A DNA stretch of 64,000 bases, from the NCBI GenBank assembly GCA_907165275.2, contig OU015662.1:11870501-11934500 (forward strand), written 5' to 3'. Each line of letters opens with the position of its first letter. Positions within the stretch are counted from its first letter, which is position 1. The translations under genes and the position numbers were made by a program. The notes below the pieces were generated by a model. That model did no database searches. It was not told where the DNA came from and saw only the letters and a list, made by a program, of their open reading frames with translations. The DNA is from Zygaena filipendulae. Its lineage: Eukaryota > Arthropoda > Insecta > Lepidoptera > Zygaenidae. Shown here piece by piece: positions 10,481-22,954 of the stretch.

Positions 10481-12420
10481 GTAGGTACTTGTTGTTATGT
10501 GTTATTTACCGATAAGCTAAGTTGATTTGTAAGCGATTAAACTAAAACTCCTGCATTGTGTTCGACATCCGCCCCGACCGCACGCGTGCCGTAGCTTCAC
10601 AATAGTTTTGTAAACATAATGTAATAATAATATTTTTTTAAATCATAGCAAAGAATCCGTGTTGAGTTTGCTGTGACGTAGCGGTTTAACTTGTTGAATG
10701 GAGATATTATGGAGGGTTACGGCTCAGCAGTTGCAATAAGGTCAGTATGTTTCGGGAAACAATTTTAGTAGATTATTTATTATTAAATGTGCTTTTTTAT
10801 CCTTGAATATTTTTCCTTTTGTCATTGGAATCACACACATTTTTTATGTTACAAACTATATACTATTTTTTTTACTTTAGAACATTCTAGAGAACTACAA
10901 AACCATTTGAAATACCTTAGAGTTCCAGCATGTTTTTTTTTTTTTTTTTCTGTTTTTATATTTGAAATCATTAATTTACATTCTTCTGTCGGAAAATTAT
11001 TTAAATTAGAGTATTTTGAAAACAAACAGAGTGATACGTTACGCGATTTTATCGTAATCTTCGAAACCGGTAACACCCTGTGAACAATGGAAGATGATAA
11101 AATGTTTTTGTTTGTCTTTCTTCTATGTTAAAACGAAGCAAAGCAATAACATACGTCAATGTAACAAAAATAGATAGTATTAAAATTTTAAAGAAGTTTA
11201 GGTTAAAATAACTCTCTTATAACAAATTATTGCGGTGGTAGGTCTGTGTATAATATAGGCATTGCAATATATTCGCTAAGCGTTATATTTTTAAAACTGT
11301 ATTTCAATAAATAATTATTTATTATAATTAATTTCCCTTTTATTTAACATGTTGTTTATGATTGAATCTCGGCTTAAGGCGGATCTTTTCATTTTCCATT
11401 TCAAACGCACTCCACATAATTTGACTGAATTGTAAAGGGGGTGCGTCACTGCTGCCCTATGACGTCATTAGGAGCAGTTAATTTTGCAAATGGCGTACGT
11501 TGCGTTCCCGCCGCGTGAAGTATTGGCGCCAAAGCCATTTTATTCGGGATACGTGACGACGATTTACGTCGTGGCCTCGTATACATACATGTCCATGCCT
11601 GTTCTATTGAGCTATATCGTTCACACAAGGTTAGTCGAAAAGAGGTTAGCAAGCCGTTAACTTTTCAAGTTAGCACTGAAAACTATTTTTTTTTTAAACC
11701 AAGTCCATTGCAATTTTGAAAGAAAGGACTTTTTTTCTAGATTTTTTACAATTTTCACTTCGTTAGCGTGTACCTGCTGATATTTGTACACTTTTTTGTT
11801 AAAGTATTTTTTTAAGATTTAGGCGTTCCACCTCGACCCGCCAACATACCTACATCGCAAGTGTGGTCTAAAAGCTAGTTACTTCGTCCGACGCAATACG
11901 AGTATGTTTGCAAAATAGGAACTGCCAAAAATAGAGACTGTTCTAGAGACCTCGGTAAAATTTCTCCTACCTACATATTTTTTGTTTTTTTAAATTACCA
12001 ATACCATTTTTATTATACGTCTCCTTAGCGGTTCTATTTCAGAACATTTCCCAAGATTACATCGACCGCGAGTCTCGTTTACCTTTCAAATGAAAGGCTC
12101 GAAAGCTTTCCACATTTAATGCAAAGTTTTCATAACGATTTCCCCAAAACCGTTTGTGTTTGCTCCTTGGAAATGTTTTGGTTGACTTTGCAAGGGGTTG
12201 TTTGGTTTATTTTAATATTAATAAATTTAATTTAATATTAATCATTTTAATTGCGTTTGTACTGGAACAGTTAGCAGAGGGGTTAGATTCGTTATTGGAA
12301 CTGTTTACTTCTACAGAAAGGTCTGACCCGTCTTAAGTTGAACGTGATTCAATAGACGTAGGGCACAGGTTGTGGATTTATCTAACTTTAACTTTGAATT
12401 CCATCCTACTTTTTATTTTT
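10481..12420. other. Unannotated noncoding stretch
   Basis: AT-rich, with a T-run at 10930-10950 and no recognised repeat or exon. A small GC-richer patch at about 11450-11660 is open on the - strand (about 68 codons) but has no family signal. Confidence 0.4.
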
Positions 12421-12570
12421 ACTAGCTATCCCCCGCGGTTTCACCCGCGGGAATTCCAAGTTAAACTACAACCTTCTTGTGGAATCACTCGCATCTATTG
12501 GTTAAAAACCGCATGAAAATACGTTTAGTAGACAGATGCGGCGGAGGCTTTGTTTTATAATATGTAAGGA
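12421..12570 (-). mobile_element. Helitron, internally deleted copy
   Basis: actagctatcccccgcggtt followed by tcacccgcgggaattccaag gives the hairpin end. The part after the deletion, gcatgaaaatacgtttagta, gacagatgcggcggaggc and ttttataatatgtaagga, matches the distal end of the copy at 10147-10480. Confidence 0.65.
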
Positions 12571-14240
12571 TTTGTACCTTGAAACTTGTAATTAACAAAT
12601 TTTCTGTTATAGTTATTACTATTCTGTGTATTATATTACTACTAGTTAGTAGTGCACAAAGGTTTAAACACAATTCAGAAGTGCCACCCTGAGGGTTAGG
12701 GTAGGCTTGGGCCCCAGTGGTCGGAACTTTAAAAAGATTGAAGATTAGCGTTGTCACCTGTACCAAATAATAAAGTACAGTAGCCTATTTTACAATTCAA
12801 TTATCACACTTTTGTTTTATATTAACTGTGATTAGAACAAACCCGCAAGGCAGCATAGGGAATTTCAGAACAATGGTTGCAATGTTTTGAAGAAAATGGG
12901 TACCATTTTTCTTCCAAAAAGGTAGCAACCCTACTGAAGATCAGTTTTATAGATCGATTGAAATAAAACTCTATTTATTTTGCAGTTTAACATAGAGTTT
13001 TATATTAGAGGTAGTTAGAACTAATTGTAAGGCTGCTACAGGCTGCCACATTTTCAACTCAAACGTCAATAACAAACAAAAGAAACGCCCTTTTATCTTC
13101 GCGACGTTTCGTTTCGCGCCAGATCGTCACCAATCCGGTCGCTGAGTACTGCTGAGTGTAACGGAACGTCTTCGTACCCTTTGTCTTGCTTTATTTGACG
13201 CTTAATGACGTCATAAAGCGAGGAACACGCTCGCACACAATATACCAAGTGTGGTTTCTTCATATCACGTAGCCTTATTCTTATATTAAGGATTCTTTGA
13301 GACGAGGTATGATGTAAATTTAGCAGAATCGTGAAGAACTAATTAAGTTAAATTACTTAAATGCCAATTAACATTTATTGAATGAACGTCTCTGCGTGCG
13401 GCAGTTTTGTTTAAAAAATCTTTACTTAAAATTAAATAATCATTAACACAACTCTGAGTGCGGCCGTTAGAGTAGACTTTTTAATGTCAGTTTATGCAAA
13501 ACTAGAAGTTACAAGAGTTTTGAATTACGCCACTTTCATTCGTGTGCGATATATGTACATACATATAACGAAATGATATCTAAAGGCGAGGCTGTGCGTT
13601 GAATTTAAGACTCCCGAAGTGTTTGAGACATGGCGGGCCCTTCTTCAAGTTAACTGTGAGTAGACCGTTGTAGCTATTAATGTCAGTGTTATTTTCTACA
13701 AAACTTTAAAATTGAACTGTACTCAATTATTAACTAGATACTTGAAGACAGCTGCCACTTCTCTTTTAAACACTATTTTCGCTCATATTTGTAGTTCTAC
13801 TCGTTACTTCAACCCTCACTAAAATATCTTCAGAGATACCTACTTCATACCTTAAATTGAAAGCTTTCACGTAACTTTTCAAAAGAAATTCTCTTGTAAC
13901 TTGTGCCCAGTATACATTAATAGATACAGCGTAATTCCACATGGAGTGTACCATATATGTGGAAAACGACGCGCATTCATCCAATATATAATAAATAATA
14001 GGAGGATATTGTCTCGGAGCAGTGTGGCGGGGGCTGGGAGCACCACAAATCTCGGGCCTGCATGATAAGGGCAAGGACGGGGCTTCCCCGGGGACGAATC
14101 GTGGCGCAACACGCAAATATGATTTAGTGTAGCCGGCGGGTCCGCGGTGCTCGCAGGGCTGCACACGGAAACTCCACAGACCATATTGCGCACAATACGT
14201 AGGTATACATATTTGGAAGTATATTTTTTATATTTAAGAC
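12571..14240. other. Unannotated stretch with GC-rich patches
   Basis: GC-rich patches at about 13080-13230 and 14010-14170. In the second, two overlapping - strand frames (13766-14164 and 13879-14262) are open for about 130 codons each; the overlap and lack of motifs argue for chance. No repeat terminus recognised. Confidence 0.4.
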
Positions 14241-14600
14241 TAGCTGTGCCCCGCGGTTTCACCCAGAGATTAGCCGGAACAAACAGACAGACAGAAAGAC
14301 AGAGAAAAATGTGATTTTTTTTAATGCAATTACCGTACTATATACTTTCATATGCATTTAGTGAAAAACTGTTGATTTGGATTTAAAACAGACACAGACA
14401 CATTTTATTTATATGTTAAGACTAACGTAAGTTTTGGAATAACTAAGGAACTCCGATGTAGCTTAATTTACACCTTACAACATCAGCTAATTAGCAGTGA
14501 AAGTCCCGTAAAAATAGGTCCAGCCGTTGCGGCGATTCACCCCCATTTCCAAACTCCTTTTATTCTTCTTCTCCTTACAATAACGAACACAAGGGAAATA
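14241..14600 (-). mobile_element. Helitron-like fragment, longer variant
   Basis: Begins ctagctgtgccccgcggttt (hairpin and CTAG end reversed). Further on it has gtgaaagtcccgtaaaaata and gtccagccgttgcggcgatt, then ccttacaataacgaacacaa. These words follow the order of the longer Helitron variant also present at 36905-37165. Part of the hairpin-proximal core is missing. Confidence 0.55.
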
Positions 14601-16872
14601 GGGATTAATGTATAGATAGTGTCTTACGACACGGATAACTCAAATGGCTGGAAATTATATTTTATTTTACAATTATTCTTCTTTTGTCGCGTTCTTTGAA
14701 AGTAAAGGGAACGGAAGTGACACAGGCGAATGAAGTGACGCGCATCGACATGTTAAGTTGAGAGCGACGCCTAGTTTGACAGCGCCATCTTTTTTATTTA
14801 ATCATTTACAGCCCGATGCCTGCGATTTCGACGTAGATATATATTTTTACAATAGATAAAGATTTACAGAGATCACATCTTTCTCAGCATAATGAAACGT
14901 TATGGCCGGTCACACGTGAACGACCTGATTGAATATATATATAATAATATATATATATTACACCGTTTGCTACAGAATTGTCGTATATTTTCTTCATTTT
15001 AGAAAGCACCACTTCACCAATGGCTAACTTTGTATGTATTATGTCATAAAAATGTCTAAATCATTCAATTGGTGTCGAATGTGCGTCACGGCTGTCGCGC
15101 CTTTAATATTCGGAGAACACAGAAGTCGTAAAAAGTCAAAGGAAGAAGCGCAGTTCATGAAAGGATCGTAAGTTGTGTTACTGCTCTAGAATCGTATAAA
15201 TAATTGGCACCGGAAAAGTTGGCGAGAAAGTGAGGATTATTACAACGAAGACGTTGAAGATGTTTCGCGTCTAAATGAGGAAAATTAAAATGAAAATTAT
15301 TATGTAAATTTAATTGCGAATTAATTCCATGTGCTTGCACACCCCTACAGTACGCGAGGCCGCGACTCGCTGGAGCGAGTATATTTTTATAGCTAACGAA
15401 TATATAGGTACGGTGGATCAAAAGAATTTTGGGACAATTTACCTCTATCCACGGAGCGTTTTTTCATTACGTTCAATTGTGACGTGTTTCACGAAAATAT
15501 TTTCGGTGTAATTTTTGGGCGGTCATCAAGTTTTATATAACTACTGACTCTGCGACTCTGCTCATGTGTTCTGCACCTGTTCCCCAAAGCTTATTCAATG
15601 TTCAGAGATAAATGTAGCCTGTGTCCTTCTCCAGAATGCGAATTTTCTTCTTGTCACTTTTTACGGCGATCTCTTTAGCTATTTTGGCGTGAAAAAGTAA
15701 CAGACAGACTTTACCTTCGAATTTATAATATTAGTATCGTAGTAGGTATATATTTAACTTATTGTACAGGTAGAAGAATACTACTTTACTTACGAGTAAT
15801 CGGGATGATCTCCAAAAGTTTCACAGTGATTTTTTTTCTCATTCGATTCCGAAGAATCTGGTTGTGTTGAGCGAAACTTTTTACCGAACTTTATTCCGCT
15901 GATTGAGAGCAGAAAGTTTTGTATTCACGTTACACGTAACGGAGTAATGTGACGCGAATGCGAGCACTCGGGTGCTGGTGTGACCTACTTCCCGATCGTG
16001 GATACATGCGCTGATACCGAGACGACGATGGAATACTGCTGGGTTGCCGAAGACAAAATGGATTCACTGTATCGTTTGTTAAACTCTGTGGAAATAAGTT
16101 GAAATAGTAAAAAAAAAAAACATCCTGAAATAAGGTTCCTTGTCAAAACCGCTCCTACGAGCCCCAACTGAATGGGAATGCGTCGTTTAATTACAGAGAT
16201 TCCATGCTGGTCATCTTTTGGCTCTCTCAAGTGTATTGTTGACGGTGAAATAAAATACATTAAAAAAATAAATACCTTGATTTCTGCCAATATGTACGGA
16301 ATGTCGGAATGTAGTATATTCCCAAAACCCACACGCGTTTCATAAATTACAGTACACTTATATAATTAAAAATTAAATAAATAAGTAAAATAAAATTTGT
16401 TAGTTATTATTTTGAGTGTTGAAATAAATTATTCGAATTTGAATAACGTCTATGAAAGTGTAACTTCAATATTCTTACTTAAAATACTAATTAAAATCTC
16501 ACCGACAATAGCTGAGCTCTGAGATAAAAAAAATATTCCATTCTTTAATTTAAAAAAGTGTACAGCACAGCTACAGCAATTTTGAATTGTAACAGAGAGC
16601 TGCAATAAGACTCGATGTTGATGTCTCAAAGTGGAACTACGAGCTCATGATTGCAACTGAAAGCTCTGGGTCGTAATGAAAACAAATGCAGGAATACACT
16701 TGCTTGTTAAAGAAAGAAGTTTTTGCCCGAGTCGGCTACAAAAACTGGAACAAAGGAGCATAAAACCCACTCTAGCACCGAGGGTCGGTAAGGGCGTCAT
16801 AAAATAAACTATCAGAACATAATTACTTCGGTCCTAAAGTAGGTATTCGATAATTTATCACGAATATGCTAA
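14601..16872. other. Unannotated noncoding stretch
   Basis: Contains an AT dinucleotide run at about 14930-14962 and nothing else I can name. A - strand open frame at 15985-16332 (115 codons) has no family signal and low-complexity composition. Confidence 0.4.
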
Positions 16873-17070
16873 TCCTTACCAATATTATAAATGCGAAAGT
16901 GAGTTTGTTTGTTTGTTTGTTACGCTTTTACGCCTTAATTGCTCAACCGATCATCACGAAATTTTGTATGCACATTGACAGGGGTACAGGATTACATAGT
17001 ATACTTTTTATCCGAGAATTCCCTCGGAAACTCGGAAATTACTGCGGGTGAAAACGCGGGGAACAACTAG
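16873..17070 (+). mobile_element. Complete Lep1-type Helitron
   Basis: All landmarks of a nonautonomous Helitron are present in 198 bp: 5' TC (tccttaccaatattataaat), a TTTG tetramer run, the core tcatcacgaaattttgtatg, and near the 3' end actgcgggtgaaaacgcggg, which forms a stem-loop about 8 nt before the terminal CTAG. The flanks are A on the left and T on the right, as expected for insertion between A and T. No Rep/helicase frame. Confidence 0.85.
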
Positions 17071-18766
17071 TATAGTGCTGTAATAAAATTAGTTGTTGAT
17101 GGAATTTGAAGATAAGTTTGTTTATTCCATTTTTGTAGTTTGAACGTTCAATGTTCTGTGTTGTTTTTGGTCAGTGTTTTTGTTTCCTCCGCGAGTGTAT
17201 TGATATGTTATCGGGTCGTATTTTCTGGGAAGTATTCCTATAAAACATAATATGTCCATGAGACCATGAACACAAAATGAACAGTTTTCTTGGTTTCTCA
17301 ATGTTTTTGCTGAGTAAAGAGGGGACAGATAAACTGTTTAACTGTTTTCTCTTTTTCACACAAGTTCTTAAATATCAGTGTCGTCTTCTTGGCCTTGGTC
17401 CAAAAATTACGTTAAACTACGAGTACTTTTATTGTCATCGGTTTTCGAACGAGTACAGCATATTTATAAACAAATTGTACTAAAAAGTTGGATAACTAGA
17501 ACTGTTGGATTCTTGTCTTTTCTATTGGTAGGTAGAAATAAAAACAGAGCTCCACTAATTGTTGTGTCTACCCTCATTTGAAATGGCACGACAATTGTCG
17601 GCGCGCATCGTTCGAGGCGAGTTAGTTACGCCTTGGGCCCGCGACTAATGCACATGTGAGCCGTGCTCCGATATTGTTGCAACTTCATAAGCGTCCGTGA
17701 CCCTTGTACCTGTTCTTCGACGTTAGACGTTCTCACTGGTGTCTGGAGTTCAGTGATTGGTGTTAACTCTTCAATAAACTATTTAATTAGAGTCTGAGAC
17801 TTGTCCAAGTGCACGAGCCCCGCCATCATCCGTCGTTGCGTCGTCCGTCGGCTGGTCTGCTGTCCAGGTGGTGGTGGATGCAAACGTTAGTGGAGAGCTT
17901 TACCTACCGTGTGCTGGGCAGGAATCCGACATACTTCAAACATACAGTCCACTAAAAACATTTCATATAACCAGCCCTCTGTGCCGCGGGAGTTCTTGAA
18001 ACCGAATTCAGGTTCGGCTTTAAGAACTGCACAAGAACTTTAATGGTATTGTAGATACTACTGATAAAAAAGGCTCCGTTCTGAACAGCTGAAACGAGAT
18101 AGACTCTTTGCTTTCGTGAGAGTAATTTACGAGAATTAGCTTGCTTTCCATGGCATTGTTTTTTTTTTAATTTACTTAATAAAGTATTTGTAAATTTTGT
18201 AATGTGACACCTCTACCTCTCTTTATCTTGTAATTAAAATTGTCTTAAACTTAGCCCTGTCATTGGTCTCCTAAGCTTATATTCAGTTTTATGAATATAA
18301 TTTTTTAATTCTTTTTTATACATATGTGTATTTTTATGTGTCAAGAGCTCAAAGGTTTTTTTTTAAATTGAGTACATGAAAAGCTCGGACGTCATCACAC
18401 CGGACTATAACCTTGCAAATACAACAGAATATTTTTTTATCACCGGCTCCTGTTACAAAGATAATCGCTATAAAACTTTATAGTGTTTTCGTGTCGCAAA
18501 TACTGAGATCGCTCCGCCCCGAGATTTCATTATATCAAATTTTACCGCCTCAGTACCGTGTAGGTACTATGCGACGTATTGTGACGTAAAACTTTGATCA
18601 AATTGTTATCACATTTTTATGTCATGAATTTTTGGTAGTTTAAGGTCAAGTGATATCAACAATAGTGAAAGGTATTTTAATTCTACGTCATTGAAACAAT
18701 TAGTATAATTCTGGAAAATAAATGAAAAAAAAAAAAGAATCGTCATTAAGCCTTATTTTGATCTAT
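17071..18766. other. Unannotated stretch, possible solo LTR remnant
   Basis: A GC-richer part at about 17580-17880 contains ttcaataaactatttaatta and clustered cgtcgt words, reminiscent of the R/U5 part of an LTR, but I cannot find both ends. The rest is AT-rich noncoding DNA. Confidence 0.3.
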
Positions 18767-19390
18767 TGTTAAATTATTAGCATTAGTAAGGATACCTAGT
18801 AAATAAAACAACCTGATTTTAACAAAACTATTCCTTTGTGTCTGTATTACCAATTATAATAAAAACTCTTTGATATAATTTGTATCAAATTCTATAATAA
18901 TCAGAGCCAGTATAGATAAGCAATAGGAATCTCAAAACATGTTACGCACAAAGTAATCAAATCTCTGAAGCTAAAGTTAAGCTTGAACAGTATATTTTAT
19001 GAGAACAATACAGCAATCACAATTATTATTACAAGCATTAAATAGAGCCAAAACTGTCTACCAATACTTAACTTTCGATGTTATGATGTCTTCCATCTAG
19101 GAAATCACCAGCACCACTGACCCGATCCTTTGTTGCTGCCATTATGTAAACATGTTCTCCCGCGCGTTTTTCCCCCTAACTCAAATAACATTTTATTTAC
19201 TCTACAGTCTATGAATTCACAATGTTGCCAGTTATTAAATATGAATTGGCCATGGAAATGCAATTTAAATCACTTTAATAAACATTGGTATAATTATTTA
19301 AATTAAGAATCACAATACATAGCATAAGAATCATAATAATATTAATCAATTTTAATATATTAGTACAGAATACCTAAATCACTATTCACA
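18767..19390 (-). repeat. LTR, 3' copy in element orientation
   Basis: 624 bp; on the + strand it runs from tgttaaattattagcattag to ctaaatcactattcaca. On the - strand it contains aataaa near 19190, usable as a polyadenylation signal. No difference from the partner at 26665-27288 was found. Confidence 0.9.
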
Positions 19391-19674
19391 CTCGCCCATC
19401 CTGACATCTTTGCGACCCTGCAAAGTAAAAAGGTTTTGTAAAAATAATTTCACTTTATCTAAATGTAACACAAATTCAAACCATGATTCTTTTTTTATCC
19501 AATCCATGTTACTAAGTTCCACCAACTTCCACTTAACTTCTATCCATTATCCATAATAAGATTTTATTTTATTCCTTAATAACCAATAATATTAATAATA
19601 ATATTTAGCATTGAACCATTTATCAAATATTTTATCTGCGGACTCGCTTAGACGATTAGATACGTAATTTTCTT
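19391..19674. other. LTR-element interior next to the 3' LTR
   Basis: AT-rich. The first 15 bases, read on the - strand, are the purine-rich gtcaggatgggcgag and fit a polypurine tract. No open frame of note. Confidence 0.5.
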
Positions 19675-20575
19675 CCAAGTTCCAACTGCTACTAAAGTTG
19701 CGTTAGCACAATCACTCCTTTTACCAATGATCGACTATGCCGATGCCTGCTTTACTGACATTAGCGAGGAGCAGCTAAATAAACTTGAGCGCCTCCAGAA
19801 TCTATGTATCCGGTTCATATTTGGTCTACGCAAATATGACCATGTCTCCGAATTTCGTACCAAGCTCAAGTGGCTTCCGATTTGCCTTCGCCGGAATGCG
19901 CATGTCCTCTTCCTTCTATATAGCATACTGTTCAATCCACCTTCCCCCAACTACCTAAAAGACCTCTTCGTATTTCAATCTTCTTCCCATAACCTGCCTG
20001 TTCGATCATCCCAGAACTTACTTCTTATGATTCCTGCCCCTAGAACCAACTTTTATGATTATTCCTTCTCTGTACAAGCAGTCCGCTTGTGGAATCCGCT
20101 ACCTGTAGAGGTGCGAATAGGCCAAATCACTACCCACCTTTAAGAGCCTGGTGAAGACTTTTACCTCACTCATGGATCGTGACTCGCTGTAGTGTAACCT
20201 TATTATTTATAGTATGCATCTGTGTTTAAACGCATTTATAAAATTAGTATTTATACCCATAAATATTGTACGTATATATTTTCTATGTGTATATTTTATA
20301 TCTATGCGTGTATCTATGTATATCCATTTTTTGTGTATGTCTTTTCTATGTGTCTCTTCTATATTATTTTATGATTCGTTTCACCTATACATATAATATA
20401 CCAAATCAACATATAAATTTACTGTTTTTGTCCTGTCCACCCAAAGGTTGTCTGGAAAAGATCGCTAGTAAAGCGATAAGATAGCCTTTTGTATGCCTTT
20501 ATTTATAAATTTTTATTTTGTTACCACACTAAAATTATTCTTGTATACAATAAAGAGTATTCTATCCTATTTTAA
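19675..20575 (+). mobile_element. 5'-truncated LINE, C-terminal ORF end and 3' UTR
   Basis: From about 19675 a frame reads VPTATKVALAQSLLLPMIDY and continues through the frame opening at 19727: EEQLNKLERLQNLCIRFIFG, then LKWLPICLRRN, and near its end AVRLWNPLPVEVR. This is the standard region after the reverse transcriptase in Jockey/CR1-type LINEs. It stops at about 20143. The 3' UTR includes ggttgtctggaaaagatcgc, matching the LINE tail at 800-990, and ends near aataaagagtattctatcct. The catalytic part is absent, so it is a dead copy. It sits inside the LTR element, in antisense to it. Confidence 0.8.
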
Positions 20576-20586
20576 GTTCAACGAAA

Positions 20587-21560
20587 ATGGGAAATCTCTC
20601 AAAATACTATGCTGCAGGAAATAATGAACCAGCTGATGAAAAGTTTAACCATTTGCTCTACATGGATGATATTAAATTGTACGCCACCACGAAAGACCTA
20701 TGTTATTTGGCTGATCTTACGGAAACTTTTTCAAAGGAAAAACGTCGGGTCATATTACCTTTTAGATGCAGACTGGCCAACAGATACCTTCGCTTAATGA
20801 AAAAGAGACAAGTACTTGGGCTTCAATCAATCTAAACATTAACAGATCGACAACTAAAAATACAAGAGTGGACTCAAAAGGGTATGCATAGACAACACCG
20901 GTAAAATTTGTGCAAGTCTAACGTCGATAAAGAAGCATCCAATGCCTGGCTTACTTGGGGTGAACTGTTTCCCGAAACAGAAGGATTTATGCTTGCCATT
21001 CGAGACCAAGCCATCGAAACACGAAACTACCAAAAGCATATACTAAAAGTTCATAATATATCAAATGACAGCTGCAGAAAATGTAACGGTGCTCCGGAAA
21101 CGATACAGCATCTCATAAGTGTCTGCAAGTCAATAGTACAAAAAGATTATAAACACCGCTACGACCAGGTTGCTAAGATTATTCATCAGAAACTTGCAAG
21201 CAAATCTAAACTGAGGACGAATGAACCAATTTCTTATTAAAAATACATACCTGACAGCGTTCTAGGGAATTCAACCCACAGGCTGTAGAGCACAATATCT
21301 GAAAGCTTACAAAATATATTGACCTCAAAACGAAATAGCAAAAAATGTGGAAATTACAGAATATTACCTTCATCCCTGTTGTACTACCACCATCTGAAAT
21401 CCCTTGTCAACTGCACCAACCCTTCGCTACCCTCCAATTACCTAGGTACACTTACATTATTATGCAGAAGGCGGCAATACTAAATACATGTCGAATCGTC
21501 CGCAAACTCCTCCAAACTGATGACCACACAACTCTTAATACTTCCACTTAAACTAACCTC
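20587..21560 (+). pseudogene. R4/Dong-like LINE remnant (reverse transcriptase C-terminal part)
   Basis: Three pieces in order. At 20587-20760 the frame has NHLLYMDDIKLYA, a YMDD-type reverse-transcriptase catalytic box. At 20908-21237 it reads NAWLTWGELFPETEGFM, then CRKCNGAPETIQHLISVCKS (a CCHC-like zinc knuckle, C-x2-C-x8-H-x4-C), then DYKHRYDQVAKIIHQKLA. At 21345-21548 it has MWKLQNITFIPVV and ILNTCRIVRKLLQ. This combination is what I know from R4/Dong-clade elements, which use a restriction-like endonuclease located after the reverse transcriptase. Stops, frameshifts and deletions separate the pieces, so no active enzyme is encoded. The clade assignment rests on recall of the family and not on a search. 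Confidence 0.65.
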
Positions 21561-21640
21561 CACTTGGCTTTGGCCCGTGGTTGCCAATTAATACCGGTCT
21601 AGCTGAGAAGAATTCAAAAATCCAAATTCCCATAATAATA
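21561..21640. other. Short spacer within the LTR element
   Basis: Remaining 3' sequence of the R4/Dong-like remnant running into an AAT tail of the next SINE. Confidence 0.4.
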
Positions 21641-21641
21641 A

Positions 21642-21818
21642 TAATCCACTTCACAACACACAGATAAGCGTCTTGACCCCACACTAAGCTATAAGCTTGT
21701 GTCATGGCAACCAAGCAAACTTGGTAGGTATACCTATAGGTACTTACTACATATTATTACATATGTCGATATTACACTATATTATATAGTATATTATATA
21801 TTCACGCCCAGACTGGAA
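21642..21818 (-). mobile_element. tRNA-derived SINE, copy 2 (head missing)
   Basis: aatccacttcacaacacaca, then ctaagctataagcttgtgtc and caaccaagcaaacttggt match the tail half of the SINE at 6541-6795. It ends at ttcacgcccagactgg, before the tRNA-like promoter, so it cannot be transcribed from its own boxes. Confidence 0.75.
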
Positions 21819-21959
21819 AATATAATAATATAACAAAATAAAATATAAAAATACAATAATCTATACATACATAATTATAAATAAAATTTATGTGCCTGTT
21901 TGTAACTCAAAATTAACAGCTTTTTAATAAATGCATAATATGAAAATAAGTATAATTAT

Positions 21960-22260
21960 AATATGGCACCTACTTATATGTCTGTCTGTTCCGGGTAATC
22001 TCTAAAACGGCTGGATCGATTTTAACTGGACTTTCACTGGCAAATCGTCAAAGTCAAATCATTTATTCAAATTTGGTCCATAATATGACTCTTTGACGTC
22101 AACATAATTACAGTTATTATGACAACACCCATAAAACATCCACCCTTCACAGCTTCCTAGCTGATGTTATAAGGAGTAACTTGGCTACATTTATTTCCAA
22201 AAATTAGTTCCTGCGGGAACTCCGAAATCCACGCTAGCAAAATCGCGGGGCACAGCTAGT
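21960..22260 (+). mobile_element. Helitron-like copy, longer variant, with an insert
   Basis: gtctgtctgttccgggtaat, ctaaaacggctggatcgatt, then after an insert gttcctgcgggaactccgaa and atcgcggggcacagctagt, ending in CTAG (about 22256-22259). The middle (about 22040-22175, tcaaatcatttattcaaatt ... cttcacagcttcc) is foreign and resembles the reverse of 54238-54400. Confidence 0.65.
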
Positions 22261-22316
22261 AATCAATAAATAAATATATAAATAAATAAATTTATTTCAC
22301 ACTCTTTATCTCCATT

Positions 22317-22440
22317 ATTTTCAACCATAATTTATAACCATTCATTATTATTCCATTATTTATAACCATTTTATTTTCAACCATAATTTATAACCATTCA
22401 TTATTATTCCATTATTTATAACCATTTTATTTTCGACCAT
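22317..22440. repeat. Tandem repeat, 56-bp period
   Basis: The word tcaaccataatttataacca starts at 22321 and again at 22377, and a third, partial unit (tcgaccat) starts at 22433. Two near-identical 56-bp units, AT-rich. Confidence 0.8.
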
Positions 22441-22954
22441 ATTTTTTTTTTATCCAATTTATCCAATTATTCAAGTAATTCCATTTTTACCAATATTTTA
22501 TTCATTTAGTCCAATTTATTCATTAATACCAGAGATCCATTTAATTATTCCATTTATTACTTTTATACCATTCATCACTTAGATTATCAACCACTTTTAA
22601 CCATTACTTTAGTATAGGTACATCAGGTACATGACCATATATTCCAGTATTTAATTTTTGTACCTAATCCATTAGTAATTAAATCCAATAATCAAAATCG
22701 CTTTAACTAGTTAACCAGCTAGTTATTCCTTACACAATTGGTAGAGTAAATTCTTTTTCCCTCAAGTACCTAGATTAAATTGACATTATCAGAAACGTAC
22801 CGGGAGATCGCAAGCGCACCAAACCCAAAATTAACTACAAATTCTTCTATGCTATTCACCTGACTCGTCTGTCGAGATTGTATCGGTCCCAGAGTCTATT
22901 TAGAACAATTGTATGTAATCTGACTATGCTTTGACACCTTATGGACAAGTTCTA
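22441..22954. other. AT-rich interior of the LTR element
   Basis: Low-complexity, rich in ccattt/ccaatt words probably derived from further decay of the 56-bp repeat. No coding signal. Confidence 0.4.

Noticed and set aside
13766..14262. Two overlapping - strand frames of 132 and 127 codons
   Set aside because: Both frames are open over the same GC-rich DNA, neither has a family motif or a splice or promoter context, and they exclude each other as coding sequence.
14925..14962. Palindromic AT run as a possible replication or cruciform site
   Set aside because: Simple AT microsatellite; self-complementarity is trivial.
17560..17880. Solo LTR
   Set aside because: The aataaa-like centre and GC-richer body are suggestive, but no TG...CA ends or target duplication could be found.
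19735..19950. - strand frame of 71 codons
   Set aside because: Antisense shadow of the LINE C-terminal frame on the + strand.
22317..22440. CRISPR-like array suggested by repeated units
   Set aside because: The units are directly tandem with no unique spacers and lie in eukaryotic AT-rich DNA.
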